Source of the DNA: Clostridiales bacterium
GTDB taxonomy: Bacteria > Bacillota > Clostridia > Peptostreptococcales > Acidaminobacteraceae
Direction: 5' to 3'
Length of the DNA stretch: 64,000 bases
Assembly (NCBI GenBank): GCA_030446305.1
Contig: JASUSA010000004.1
Coordinates: 1 to 64,000, forward strand
A program made the position numbers and the translations under genes. Below, piece by piece: positions 1 through 7,522 of the stretch. The notes under the pieces were generated by a model. That model was not told where the DNA came from, made no database searches, and saw only the letters and a program-made list of their open reading frames with translations. Every line of letters starts with the position of its first letter. The stretch's first letter is position 1.

Positions 1-2387
1 ATATTACAAACCAATTCGTCGAAGAATCAACAAACTATTATGAAGATCAAGTACAAAAGCTGCGAGATCAAATTGATGGTAATGACAGCGATGCACTTTT
101 ACTCGACCGCGAGCAAAAGATACACATGATAACGGACATTATCAATCGTGTCAATGATATAAGGGTGAGTGCCCGCACGGCGATTGCAGCAAATGATGCC
201 GCAGCACTTATCGCTGCATCGAAACAATTTGATGTCATTCACGTTACACTGGACGAACTCTTTGCCATCACAAAACAGCAGTACAATATTGATCAGCTTA
301 ATGTTATTCATCAAAATGCAGAGGATTATGCAGACACGCTGGTAGAGCTCGCGGGGCTTTATACGGATTTAAGCACGCTGGGCGATGTTCGAAAACAGAG
401 TGGTGATTCATTGCAGGCAGTTGCCAATACGCTTTCAAGCACCAATATGAACAGCATCATCGTTGCGTCAGAAGAGACGGTTTCCGGCGTTAACAATACA
501 ACCAATGTTCTGATCTATGGCTTTATCTTGGCATTGCTTATTGGTATTGTTATCAACGCCTATATTGTAAGAGGACTGACAAAATCGATTAAAGGCCTTA
601 CCAGTGCAGCTGAAACATTGGCAACGGGAGATGTTGACGTCAATCTTGAAGCGAAGGGCAAAGATGAAATTGGTATAATGACCATTGCGTTTAACAAAAT
701 GATTGACAGTATCAAAGCGCAAGCGGACATTGCTTCAAAAATTGCAGATGGCCATCGTGACATTGATGTCGTCGTCAAATCAGATAAAGATATTTTAAAC
801 ATGAAGCTGAAAGATGCCGTTCAAAGTTTGAATCTCCTGCTGCATGAGACAGACAAGCTGACAAAAGCGGTTATGAAAGGCGATTTGTCAGAGCGCGGCA
901 AAGAAGGCGTTTTAAAAGGGGTTTGGAATGATTTGATCGTAGGGATCAACCAACTTATCGATGCCTTTGTCAACCCGATCAACCTCACAAATGAATATGT
1001 CACGATGCTGGGCAATGGTGTTGTACCGGAAAAAATCGATACGGAATACTATGGTGACTTCAATGAGATCAAAGTGAGTATCAATCGCTGTATCGACGGC
1101 ATTGACGGTTTAGTGGCAGATACCAACGAACTTATTGATGCTGCGCAATCAGGTGATCTGGCATACAGAGCAGACGCGAGTAAGCATATGGGTCAATACG
1201 GACGAATCATCAAAGGCATCAATGAAACGCTTGATGCCACGACTAAACCTGTTATGGAAGCCTCAGCGGTGCTGAAGGAAATGGCAGCCGGCAATTTGAA
1301 AGTGAAGATGACAGGCGAGTACAAGGGTGATCACAATGTGATTAAACAAGCGCTTAATCAGACGATAACGTCGTTAGTTGGTTATATCGATGAAATCGCC
1401 ATGGTATTGGGACGCATGGGCGAGGGCGATTTTACCGTACGCGTTACGCGTAAATTTGAAGGGGACTTCATTGCCATCCAAGAAGCGTTTGTCAACATTT
1501 TGGATTCACTTAACAAAATCCTTGGCGACATTAATGTATCCGCTGAACAAGTCAGCTCGGGTGCCGGTCAGGTCAGCGCATCATCACAGGCACTGTCTCA
1601 AGGATCAACTGAACAGGCGAGCTCCATTGAAGAAATTACATCTGCGATGACACAAGTAGCAGAACAGACGAAGGAAAATGCGCTTAATGCCAATAAAGCC
1701 AATGCATTAACCGTTAAGGCGAAAGACGGCGCTATTTCAGGCAACGAGCAAATGCAGGGCATGGTCGACGCGATGCGTGAGATCAATGAATCCTCTAAAA
1801 ATATCTCGAAGATCATCAAGGTGATTGATGAAATTGCATTCCAAACCAATATTTTGGCACTTAACGCTGCAGTCGAAGCCGCACGTGCCGGTGAGCACGG
1901 TAAAGGTTTTGCCGTCGTTGCAGAAGAAGTTCGAAACTTGGCGGCACGAAGTGCCAATGCGGCAAAAGAGACGACCGGCTTAATTGAAAATTCTATTAAC
2001 AAGGTTGAAAGCGGCACAGAAATAGCCAATGTGACGGCGAAATCACTGAGCGAAATCGTCGAGGGCGTTTCCGAGGTGGCCACATTAGTATCAACGATTT
2101 CAAATGCTTCCAACGAGCAGGCGATTGCCATCTCTCAAATCAATGAAGGTGTTAATCAAATTTCTGATGTCACGCAGAATAATACGGCAACAGCTGAGGA
2201 AACTGCGGCGGCCAGTGAAGAGATGTCAGCTCAGGCTGAACTGTTGAAAGATATGATTTCAAAATTCGAGCTCACGACGAAAACACATCATGTCGTTCAG
2301 CCAAAAGCTGAGAAACGTGAAGAAAAAACGTCGGCACAATCGCCAAAACACATTCAATTGGACGATACGGAATTTGGCAAGTATTAA
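1..2387 (+). CDS. Methyl-accepting chemotaxis protein with tandem HAMP-like segments (5' partial)
   Basis: Chemoreceptor cut by the left edge: the frame is open from base 3 through to the stop at 2387, so the first in-frame ATG (126) is internal. The visible part begins inside an extracytoplasmic helical sensor domain, followed by one membrane segment (about nt 505-570), a HAMP domain, then an unusually long stretch (about nt 700-1500) of repeated HAMP-like units with recurring GD-[VL]-x-V/L patterns, and the cytoplasmic coiled-coil signalling domain with the conserved hairpin tip (NILALNAAVEAARAGE, then EEVRNLAARS) near nt 1850-1950. The C-terminus has no CheR-tethering pentapeptide of the NWETF kind. 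It lies 15 bases upstream of cheR and cheB, which methylate and demethylate such receptors. The ligand is unknown. Confidence 0.95.
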   Translation, partial: ITNQFVEESTNYYEDQVQKLRDQIDGNDSDALLLDREQKIHMITDIINRVNDIRVSARTAIAANDAAALIAASKQFDVIHVTLDELFAITKQQYNIDQLNVIHQNAEDYADTLVELAGLYTDLSTLGDVRKQSGDSLQAVANTLSSTNMNSIIVASEETVSGVNNTTNVLIYGFILALLIGIVINAYIVRGLTKSIKGLTSAAETLATGDVDVNLEAKGKDEIGIMTIAFNKMIDSIKAQADIASKIADGHRDIDVVVKSDKDILNMKLKDAVQSLNLLLHETDKLTKAVMKGDLSERGKEGVLKGVWNDLIVGINQLIDAFVNPINLTNEYVTMLGNGVVPEKIDTEYYGDFNEIKVSINRCIDGIDGLVADTNELIDAAQSGDLAYRADASKHMGQYGRIIKGINETLDATTKPVMEASAVLKEMAAGNLKVKMTGEYKGDHNVIKQALNQTITSLVGYIDEIAMVLGRMGEGDFTVRVTRKFEGDFIAIQEAFVNILDSLNKILGDINVSAEQVSSGAGQVSASSQALSQGSTEQASSIEEITSAMTQVAEQTKENALNANKANALTVKAKDGAISGNEQMQGMVDAMREINESSKNISKIIKVIDEIAFQTNILALNAAVEAARAGEHGKGFAVVAEEVRNLAARSANAAKETTGLIENSINKVESGTEIANVTAKSLSEIVEGVSEVATLVSTISNASNEQAIAISQINEGVNQISDVTQNNTATAEETAAASEEMSAQAELLKDMISKFELTTKTHHVVQPKAEKREEKTSAQSPKHIQLDDTEFGKY

Positions 2388-2402
2388 TGCAGCAGAGGGC
2401 TT

Positions 2403-3212
2403 ATGAAAATCACACATGAAGAATTTAAATATGTACAACAAATGGCATACAATCAATTTGGCATTTACTTGACAGATGCCAAGAAATCACTCATTGAAAA
2501 CCGCTTTACCAATATTGTTCAGGCAAAGGGCTATGAAAGTTTTATGCCGTACTTCGAATCCTTAAAAAAGGATATGCACGGGTCGGAAATGAGTGAATTT
2601 ATCAATCGCTTGACAACCAATCACACCTATTTTTTTAGAGAAGAAAAACATTTTGATTTTTTAAGGGAAACGCTCCTGCCGGCTTTGTTTCGGCAGGAGT
2701 CCCACAGTCACGATCTGAGAATTTGGTCGGCAGGCTGTTCAAGCGGCGAAGAAGCGTTTACGCTGGCGATGATTATTGATGATATGCTTGGCGAAAAAAA
2801 GCGCCTTTGGGATACGACGATACTGGCAACAGATATATCATCAAAGGTATTGGCAAAAGCCAATGTCGGTCTTTACCCAAAGGAATCATTAAACAACATT
2901 AATCCAATTTATCGCAATCGTTATTTTGAGATTAAAGGAGACCTCTATCAACTGAAACCGGCTCTGCGCAAAGAAGTGGTCTTTCGAAAATTTAATTTAA
3001 CGCATCCTTTTCAATTCAAGAAGACATTTCACATTATCTTTTGTCGAAACGTGCTAATTTACTTTGACAAAGCATCAAAAGAAGCGGTTTTGACAAAATT
3101 CTACAACAGCTTAAACCATGGTGGCTACTTGTTTATCGGACATTCTGAGACGATTGAAAATGGCAACATTGGCTTTAAGTTCGTTGGGCCATCCATTTAC
3201 ATGAAGGAGTAG
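2403..3212 (+). CDS. cheR: Chemotaxis protein glutamate O-methyltransferase CheR
   Basis: CheR transfers methyl groups from S-adenosylmethionine to glutamates of chemoreceptors during adaptation. The 269-residue protein has the N-terminal helical CheR domain (about 1-75) and a Rossmann methyltransferase domain with the SAM-binding motif around IWSAGCSSGEEAFTLAM (about residues 107-123) and the conserved NVLIYFD segment near 216-222. Length is normal for the family. The start has an AGAGGG ribosome site. It sits between the receptor gene and cheB, four bases before cheB, so the three are probably co-transcribed. No cheA, cheW or cheY is visible, so the rest of the pathway is encoded elsewhere. 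Confidence 0.95.
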   Translation: MKITHEEFKYVQQMAYNQFGIYLTDAKKSLIENRFTNIVQAKGYESFMPYFESLKKDMHGSEMSEFINRLTTNHTYFFREEKHFDFLRETLLPALFRQESHSHDLRIWSAGCSSGEEAFTLAMIIDDMLGEKKRLWDTTILATDISSKVLAKANVGLYPKESLNNINPIYRNRYFEIKGDLYQLKPALRKEVVFRKFNLTHPFQFKKTFHIIFCRNVLIYFDKASKEAVLTKFYNSLNHGGYLFIGHSETIENGNIGFKFVGPSIYMKE

Positions 3213-3216
3213 AAGT

Positions 3217-4230
3217 ATGCCGAAGCGCAAAGTGAGGGTGTTAGTCGTCGATGATTCGATGATGTTTAGAGAGACGCTTAAAAAGATGCTGAACGAGGAT
3301 GATGGTGTTGACGTGGTAGATACCGCTGTAGATGCATATGATGCAAGGGATAAACTTTTAAAACACGAACCGGATGTCATGGTATTGGACGTTCAGATGC
3401 CGCGCATGGATGGCATTGAATTCTTAAAACGGCTGCTCCCGCAGTATCCAATTCCCGTTGTCGTCATGTCATCGCTGGACAACATGGTTTTTGATGCGCT
3501 GAGGTATGGTGCGGTTGAGTTTGTCAATAAACCCAGCAGCAACGTGTCGCTTGAAGACATGGTAAAAGAGCTGGTGATTAAAATCAAAATCGCCTCAATT
3601 GCCAATGTCAGCAGTTTGAAGCGCATTAATCGCAAGGCAGACACCAATGGCCGAGCATCTGGGACACATGTTAAGGTCGTTGCCATTGGCGCTTCGACAG
3701 GCGGCACTGAGGCGCTGTATGAAGTGCTCCAGAGACTGCCGGGCGACTTGCCGCCAATCGTCGTTGTACAGCACATGCCGGCTGTTTTTACAAAAATGTA
3801 TGCCCAGCGGCTGAATGGCCTTTGCAAGCCGGTTATCAAAGAAGCGGAGAATGCGGAAGAATTAAAGGCTGGTGCGGTTTACATTGCACCCGGTGGGTTG
3901 CAGATGAGCATCCAAAGGCAGCAAAACAAGTCGATGCTAAGGGTGTTTAACGGGGATAAACGCAATGGACACTGCCCATCGTGTGATGTGCTCTTTGACA
4001 GTGTCGCAGCACTTTATGGCAAAAGTGCCATTGGCATTATTTTAACCGGAATGGGTCAGGATGGTGCCTATGGGCTTTTGAACATGAAGCAGCGCGGTGC
4101 CGTAACCCTTGGGCAGGATGAAAAATCTTCTGTCGTCTATGGCATGCCAAAAGTCGCCTATGAAATTGGTGCAGTTGACTATCAACTGCCGATACAGGAA
4201 ATTGGTCAAAAGCTCTTACAATTGATATAG
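3217..4230 (+). CDS. cheB: Chemotaxis response regulator protein-glutamate methylesterase CheB
   Basis: CheB removes methyl groups from (and can deamidate) chemoreceptors, opposing CheR. The 337-residue protein has an N-terminal receiver domain with phospho-acceptor Asp58 (VMVLDVQMPRMDG) and the acidic pair DD at 12-13, a linker, and a C-terminal methylesterase domain with the catalytic triad visible as Ser160 (AIGASTGG), His186 (VVQHMP) and Asp282 (GMGQDGAYG). Family length is typical. A GAAGGAG ribosome site precedes the ATG. Transcription of the receptor-cheR-cheB unit may continue to the downstream aldolase-like gene, but an extended -10 element lies in between. Confidence 0.96.
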   Translation: MPKRKVRVLVVDDSMMFRETLKKMLNEDDGVDVVDTAVDAYDARDKLLKHEPDVMVLDVQMPRMDGIEFLKRLLPQYPIPVVVMSSLDNMVFDALRYGAVEFVNKPSSNVSLEDMVKELVIKIKIASIANVSSLKRINRKADTNGRASGTHVKVVAIGASTGGTEALYEVLQRLPGDLPPIVVVQHMPAVFTKMYAQRLNGLCKPVIKEAENAEELKAGAVYIAPGGLQMSIQRQQNKSMLRVFNGDKRNGHCPSCDVLFDSVAALYGKSAIGIILTGMGQDGAYGLLNMKQRGAVTLGQDEKSSVVYGMPKVAYEIGAVDYQLPIQEIGQKLLQLI

Positions 4231-4245
4231 CATCGCTGACGTTTG

Positions 4246-4254
4246 TGTTATAAT
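4246..4254 (+). promoter_or_regulatory. Extended -10 promoter for the aldolase-like gene
   Basis: TGT followed by TATAAT (4249-4254) forms a consensus extended -10 box about 28 bases before the start codon chosen at 4282. No good -35 hexamer is seen, as is usual for extended -10 promoters. Its position rules out an upstream in-frame start at 4243. Confidence 0.5.
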
Positions 4255-4281
4255 GGTCATAGTATAATGAGGGGGTATATT

Positions 4282-4935
4282 ATGTCTGTTAAACATCAAA
4301 TTGCACGAAAAGACATAACAGACGCGGGTCTGACGATTTTATCGCTGGATTACGTCGTTGGCACTGGCAGCAATATCAGTGTGCGCATACCGGGCGAAGA
4401 ATTGATTGCCATTACGCCGACTGGCATAGCATTTGACAAGATGACACCGGAAATGGTGGCGATTATCGATATGGAAGGCAACTTGATTGATGGTGAGTTT
4501 GAGCCTTCAAAGGCCTTGCAAATGCATTTGAGTATTTATAAAGAGAGAGATGACGTCAACGCGATTATTCATACGCATCCCACATATTGCACGGCATTGG
4601 CGCTTGCAAGAAAACCAATTCCAGCCGCTTGGGAAGATATGATCGAAAGTGTTGGCGGCTGTGTTAATGTAGCGGATTACGTGCTGCCAAATGCCAGTCA
4701 AATCGGTCCGATTGTCTGTGAAGCACTTGCGGACAAATTGGCGGTACTGCTTGCAAACAATGGTCTATTGACGGTTGGTGAACATTTAAAATGTGCCATT
4801 ACCGTGGCTGAGATCTGTGAAAAATCTGCTCATTCCGTATTGCTCGCACATATGGTAGGCGGTCCGGTACCACTGCCTGAGGCGGATTGTCAAGTACTCA
4901 AGCAATTTTATAATAATAAAATCTGTAAGCTCTGA
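4282..4935 (+). CDS. Class II aldolase/adducin-family protein lacking canonical catalytic residues
   Basis: The 217-residue protein has the fold signature of zinc-dependent class II aldolases such as L-fuculose-1-phosphate aldolase: the N-terminal GTGSNISVR segment, ITPTGI, and the metal-binding HTHP (His97, His99). Compared with E. coli FucA, however, the catalytic Glu (Glu73) position is alanine (PSKALQMH, Ala78), and the third zinc ligand (His155 of the HHG motif) is asparagine (ANNGLL, Asn160). It may therefore have lost aldolase activity or use a different chemistry. The start at 4282 is preferred because GAGGGGG lies eight bases upstream and a promoter box lies between this and the earlier in-frame ATGs. 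No sugar-pathway gene is adjacent. Confidence 0.85.
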   Translation: MSVKHQIARKDITDAGLTILSLDYVVGTGSNISVRIPGEELIAITPTGIAFDKMTPEMVAIIDMEGNLIDGEFEPSKALQMHLSIYKERDDVNAIIHTHPTYCTALALARKPIPAAWEDMIESVGGCVNVADYVLPNASQIGPIVCEALADKLAVLLANNGLLTVGEHLKCAITVAEICEKSAHSVLLAHMVGGPVPLPEADCQVLKQFYNNKICKL

Positions 4936-4993
4936 TGTCATGCAATTGTTTAATAGCCTTTTGCGGAGCCTTTGCCACAATAGGCTGACATCA
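4933..4993 (+). other. Nested inverted repeat after the aldolase-like gene
   Basis: TGATGTCA (4933-4940, including the stop codon) is exactly complementary to TGACATCA (4986-4993), with inner arms AGCCT/AGGCT (4955-4959 and 4982-4986) and a further imperfect stem TTGCGG/CCACAA. No T-run follows, so it is not a standard intrinsic terminator. It could stabilise the 3' end of the mRNA or be a weak terminator. Confidence 0.45.
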
Positions 4994-5110
4994 CAATTTG
5001 CAACAACTGTCCGTATAGTGGTAAACGCATTAACAATTGAATGACATCATTTTCTCATGTATAAAAATTTTTTTATAATGTTACAAATCTGTTACAACCG
5101 AAAATAATGG

Positions 5111-5139
5111 TTGCGCGCATTTGCAAAATCGGATAGAAT
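5111..5139 (+). promoter_or_regulatory. Putative promoter of the ABC exporter leader
   Basis: TTGCGC (5111-5116), a 17-base spacer and TAGAAT (5134-5139) give a plausible sigma-A-type promoter with transcription starting near 5146, about 40 bases before the leader peptide start codon. The -35 box is only partly consensus. Confidence 0.5.
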
Positions 5140-5187
5140 TTATGTGAACGTGAGACATCGCGTTACAAAACGAAGGAGGTTATAAAG

Positions 5188-5325
5188 ATGATTAAGTTAA
5201 ACTTTGCTTTTACACAATGTAATACATCCGTGGATCATGGCATTTACGCAATCAGTGCGTCCAAAATGCGTCAACCGCGTCAACTTAATCTCGATACATT
5301 TATAACCTGCGGGTATAGGCATTGA
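5188..5325 (+). CDS. 45-residue leader peptide upstream of the ABC exporter
   Basis: A 45-codon ORF starts with ATG at 5188 behind a very strong AAGGAGG ribosome site and stops at 5323-5325, 18 bases before an intrinsic terminator. The peptide begins MIKLNFAFTQCNTSVDHG and ends ITCGYRH; it has no signal sequence or membrane segment. Its start and end regions are the complementary arms of the attenuator described in the adjoining entry, and two ABC exporter genes follow. The most likely role is a cis-acting leader whose translation status is sensed, as with BmrB of B. subtilis, rather than a functional peptide. No sequence similarity to BmrB is claimed. Confidence 0.75.
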   Translation: MIKLNFAFTQCNTSVDHGIYAISASKMRQPRQLNLDTFITCGYRH

Positions 5326-5341
5326 TTAACAACGAATGTTT

Positions 5342-5371
5342 AGCCACAGGTTAATCACCTGTGGTTTTTTT
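5342..5371 (+). terminator. Intrinsic terminator after the leader peptide (attenuator)
   Basis: CCACAGGT (5344-5351) pairs perfectly with ACCTGTGG (5357-5364) around a five-base loop and is followed by seven T residues. It stops transcription before the exporter genes unless its left arm is captured by the antiterminator pairing. Confidence 0.9.
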
Positions 5372-5407
5372 ATACCTTAAATTTGATGTCGACTCAAATC
5401 GGCATAG

Positions 5408-5438
5408 AGAGGCCACGGGTGAAGGGGTCTCTTTTTTT
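5408..5438 (+). terminator. Second intrinsic-terminator-like hairpin before the ABC exporter
   Basis: AGAGGCC (5408-5414) pairs with GGTCTCT (5426-5432, one G-U) over an 11-base loop, followed by a run of Ts to 5438. A second terminator in series tightens control of the exporter. From here to 5610 no gene is seen, only a small CGCAT/ATGCG hairpin near 5560. Confidence 0.7.
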
Positions 5439-5619
5439 ATGTCAACATAACGATTTCTACACAAAGCATTTGTAGCGTGATCACCTGCAAGCACATAAAG
5501 TAAAAATCGGGAAGTGTATTAAAATCAACGTAAATCAACACTGAAAACGAACAATACGCATTTGATGCGCCAAGGCAATGCATCAATGCTAACAGGTAAA
5601 CATACAGGAGGTGACAGGC

Positions 5620-7362
5620 TTGAAAAACATCATCAAATTCATGGATGGGTATAAATTCATGTTCATTACAGCAATTTTAGCCATTGTTATCGCAACACTT
5701 ATGCAACTGGCAACACCCATAATCATTAAATACGCCGTCGATACGGTTATTGGTCATGAAGATCCGGGAAATCTGGCATTTTTTCAGCGCTGGTTTGGTG
5801 CAACGATCTCAGGTGTCGTTCTGGCATTTATTATAACGAACTTAATTCGAGGTATTTTTCTCTTTGTTAAAGGCTATTTTTCAAATGTTGCCGCGGAGGC
5901 AATTGCAAAACGCATGCGAGATGCACTTTATGAACACATTCAGTACATGCCGTTTGCATATCATACGGGACGTGAAACTGGGGACCTCATACAGCGCTGC
6001 ACATCTGATGTAGAAACGGTCAGACGCTTTTTAGGTGTACAGGTTGCCGATCTCGGTAGGATCATTTTCATGGTTGTACTTTCCGTTGCGGTGATGTTTT
6101 CACTTAGTGCGAAATTGACCCTTTACGCGGTCGTCTTGGTACCGGTTCTCTTTCTTTTTTCGTATCTCTTTTTTATCAAAGTTCAGCAGAATTTTACGAA
6201 ATCAGATGAGGCCGAAGGCAGGTTGACAACTGTCTTGCAGGAAAATCTGTCTGGGGTACGCGTTGTACGCGCTTTTGGGCGTGAGCGCTATGAAATTGAT
6301 AAATTTGAAACGGTTAACCGTGAATACCGCGATACGACTTTTAAACTCATCGAACTCTTGGGCGTCTTTTGGTCATCATCTGAAATCATAGCGTTGATTC
6401 AGAGCGGTATCGTGCTAATCGTCGGGTCGCAGATGGTCATGAGGGATGAAGTGACACTCGGGACGCTTATCGCCTTTATCACATATGAGTCGATGCTGCT
6501 CTTGCCCGTAAAACAATCCGGCAGACTGCTCAGCGAACTAGGCAAAATGACAGTTGCCTCAAAGCGAATTGAAGAAGTGCTCAGTGAGCCTGTTGAAGAA
6601 GAAGAAAAGGATGCGTTAAAACCAGCTATTAAAGGGGATATTCGCTTTGAAAATGTTTCGTTTGCCTATGAAGACGGCAAAGATGTCCTCAAGGGTTTAA
6701 ACTTTGAAGTAAAGGCAGGGCAAACACTGGGCATCCTCGGTGCGACGGGCTCCGGCAAATCGACATTGGTGCAGCTGCTGCAAAGGCTTTATGACTACAG
6801 TGGTGAAATCTATATTGACGATACGCCGCTTTCAAAGATCGATCGACACTGGATTAGAAAGCACATCGGTCTTGTTATTCAGGAACCGTATCTCTATGCA
6901 AAAAATGTTAAAGAAAACATTGGGATTACTGATCCATCTTATTCCTTTGACGCCATACGGAACGCAGCAGAACGTGCGGCGATCCATGAGAGCATCGAGG
7001 GATTCAAAGATGGCTATGAAACGGTTATTGGGGAAAAGGGCGTCTCACTTTCAGGAGGACAAAAACAGCGTATCGCCATATCCAGAACCATTATTGACGA
7101 TGCGAAACCGATATTAGTCTTTGACGATTCGCTAAGTGCTGTCGATACGGAAACGGATCAAAAAATTAGGCAGGCTCTGGCTGCCAGAAAGACGGCTGCA
7201 ACGACGATCATGATCAGTCACCGCCTGACGACACTGGCAAAAGCCGACGTGATCATTGTACTCGACGAAGGTGAAATTCTGCAGATGGGAACACATGAAG
7301 CCCTGATTGCTGAAGATGGCATGTACAAACACATCTGGGAGCTCCAGCGCGCGATCGCATAG
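5620..7362 (+). CDS. ABC multidrug exporter half-transporter, subunit 1 (BmrC/LmrC-like, degenerate Walker B)
   Basis: This is a 580-residue export-type half transporter: six membrane helices in the first ~310 residues, then a nucleotide-binding domain with Walker A GATGSGKST (nt 6739-6765), Q-loop IQEP, signature LSGGQ, Walker B ending VFDDSLSAVD and H-loop ISHR. The catalytic glutamate after Walker B is Asp (DD instead of DE), as in BmrC and other degenerate-site partners of heterodimeric exporters. The start is probably TTG at 5620, eight bases after AGGAGG; the earlier in-frame GTG at 5611 overlaps that ribosome site. It is preceded by the leader attenuator and followed by the partner subunit. 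The substrates are likely hydrophobic drugs but cannot be read from the sequence. Confidence 0.92.
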   Translation: MKNIIKFMDGYKFMFITAILAIVIATLMQLATPIIIKYAVDTVIGHEDPGNLAFFQRWFGATISGVVLAFIITNLIRGIFLFVKGYFSNVAAEAIAKRMRDALYEHIQYMPFAYHTGRETGDLIQRCTSDVETVRRFLGVQVADLGRIIFMVVLSVAVMFSLSAKLTLYAVVLVPVLFLFSYLFFIKVQQNFTKSDEAEGRLTTVLQENLSGVRVVRAFGRERYEIDKFETVNREYRDTTFKLIELLGVFWSSSEIIALIQSGIVLIVGSQMVMRDEVTLGTLIAFITYESMLLLPVKQSGRLLSELGKMTVASKRIEEVLSEPVEEEEKDALKPAIKGDIRFENVSFAYEDGKDVLKGLNFEVKAGQTLGILGATGSGKSTLVQLLQRLYDYSGEIYIDDTPLSKIDRHWIRKHIGLVIQEPYLYAKNVKENIGITDPSYSFDAIRNAAERAAIHESIEGFKDGYETVIGEKGVSLSGGQKQRIAISRTIIDDAKPILVFDDSLSAVDTETDQKIRQALAARKTAATTIMISHRLTTLAKADVIIVLDEGEILQMGTHEALIAEDGMYKHIWELQRAIA

Positions 7363-7522
7363 GGATGTGAGCACAACAGCAGCGTACAGCTTCTTCAGAT
7401 GTAAAAAAGCAAAGCGTTTGCATGAAAAGGTACAAAGTGATTTTTTCAGGTAAAGAGATTGCTTAAGAAAACTTCGAGCTTAGCATAGCAATGAAATTTG
7501 ATAAAACAAGGAGGTGTTGACC

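Larger units (their letters stand above)
5177..5371 (+). promoter_or_regulatory. Ribosome-mediated attenuator (three competing pairings) before the ABC exporter
   Basis: Three mutually exclusive pairings are visible. Arm 1, AGGTTATAAA (5177-5186), contains the ribosome site of the leader ORF and is exactly complementary over 10 bases to arm 2, TTTATAACCT (5299-5308), near the end of that ORF. Arm 2 in turn pairs over 7 bases (TAACCTG, 5303-5309) with arm 3, CAGGTTA (5347-5353), which is the left side of the terminator hairpin. If a ribosome is held near the leader start, arm 1 is covered, arm 2 can take arm 3, and the terminator cannot form. This is the logic known for the B. subtilis bmrB leader before the BmrC/BmrD multidrug exporter. 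The pairings are seen; the antibiotic response is inferred. Confidence 0.75.

Noticed and set aside
1598-2131. 177-codon - strand ORF opposite the first chemoreceptor
   Set aside because: It mirrors the coding frame of the conserved signalling domain and is a shadow.
4243-4281. Upstream in-frame ATGs for the aldolase-like gene
   Set aside because: They overlap the promoter -10 box and have no ribosome site.
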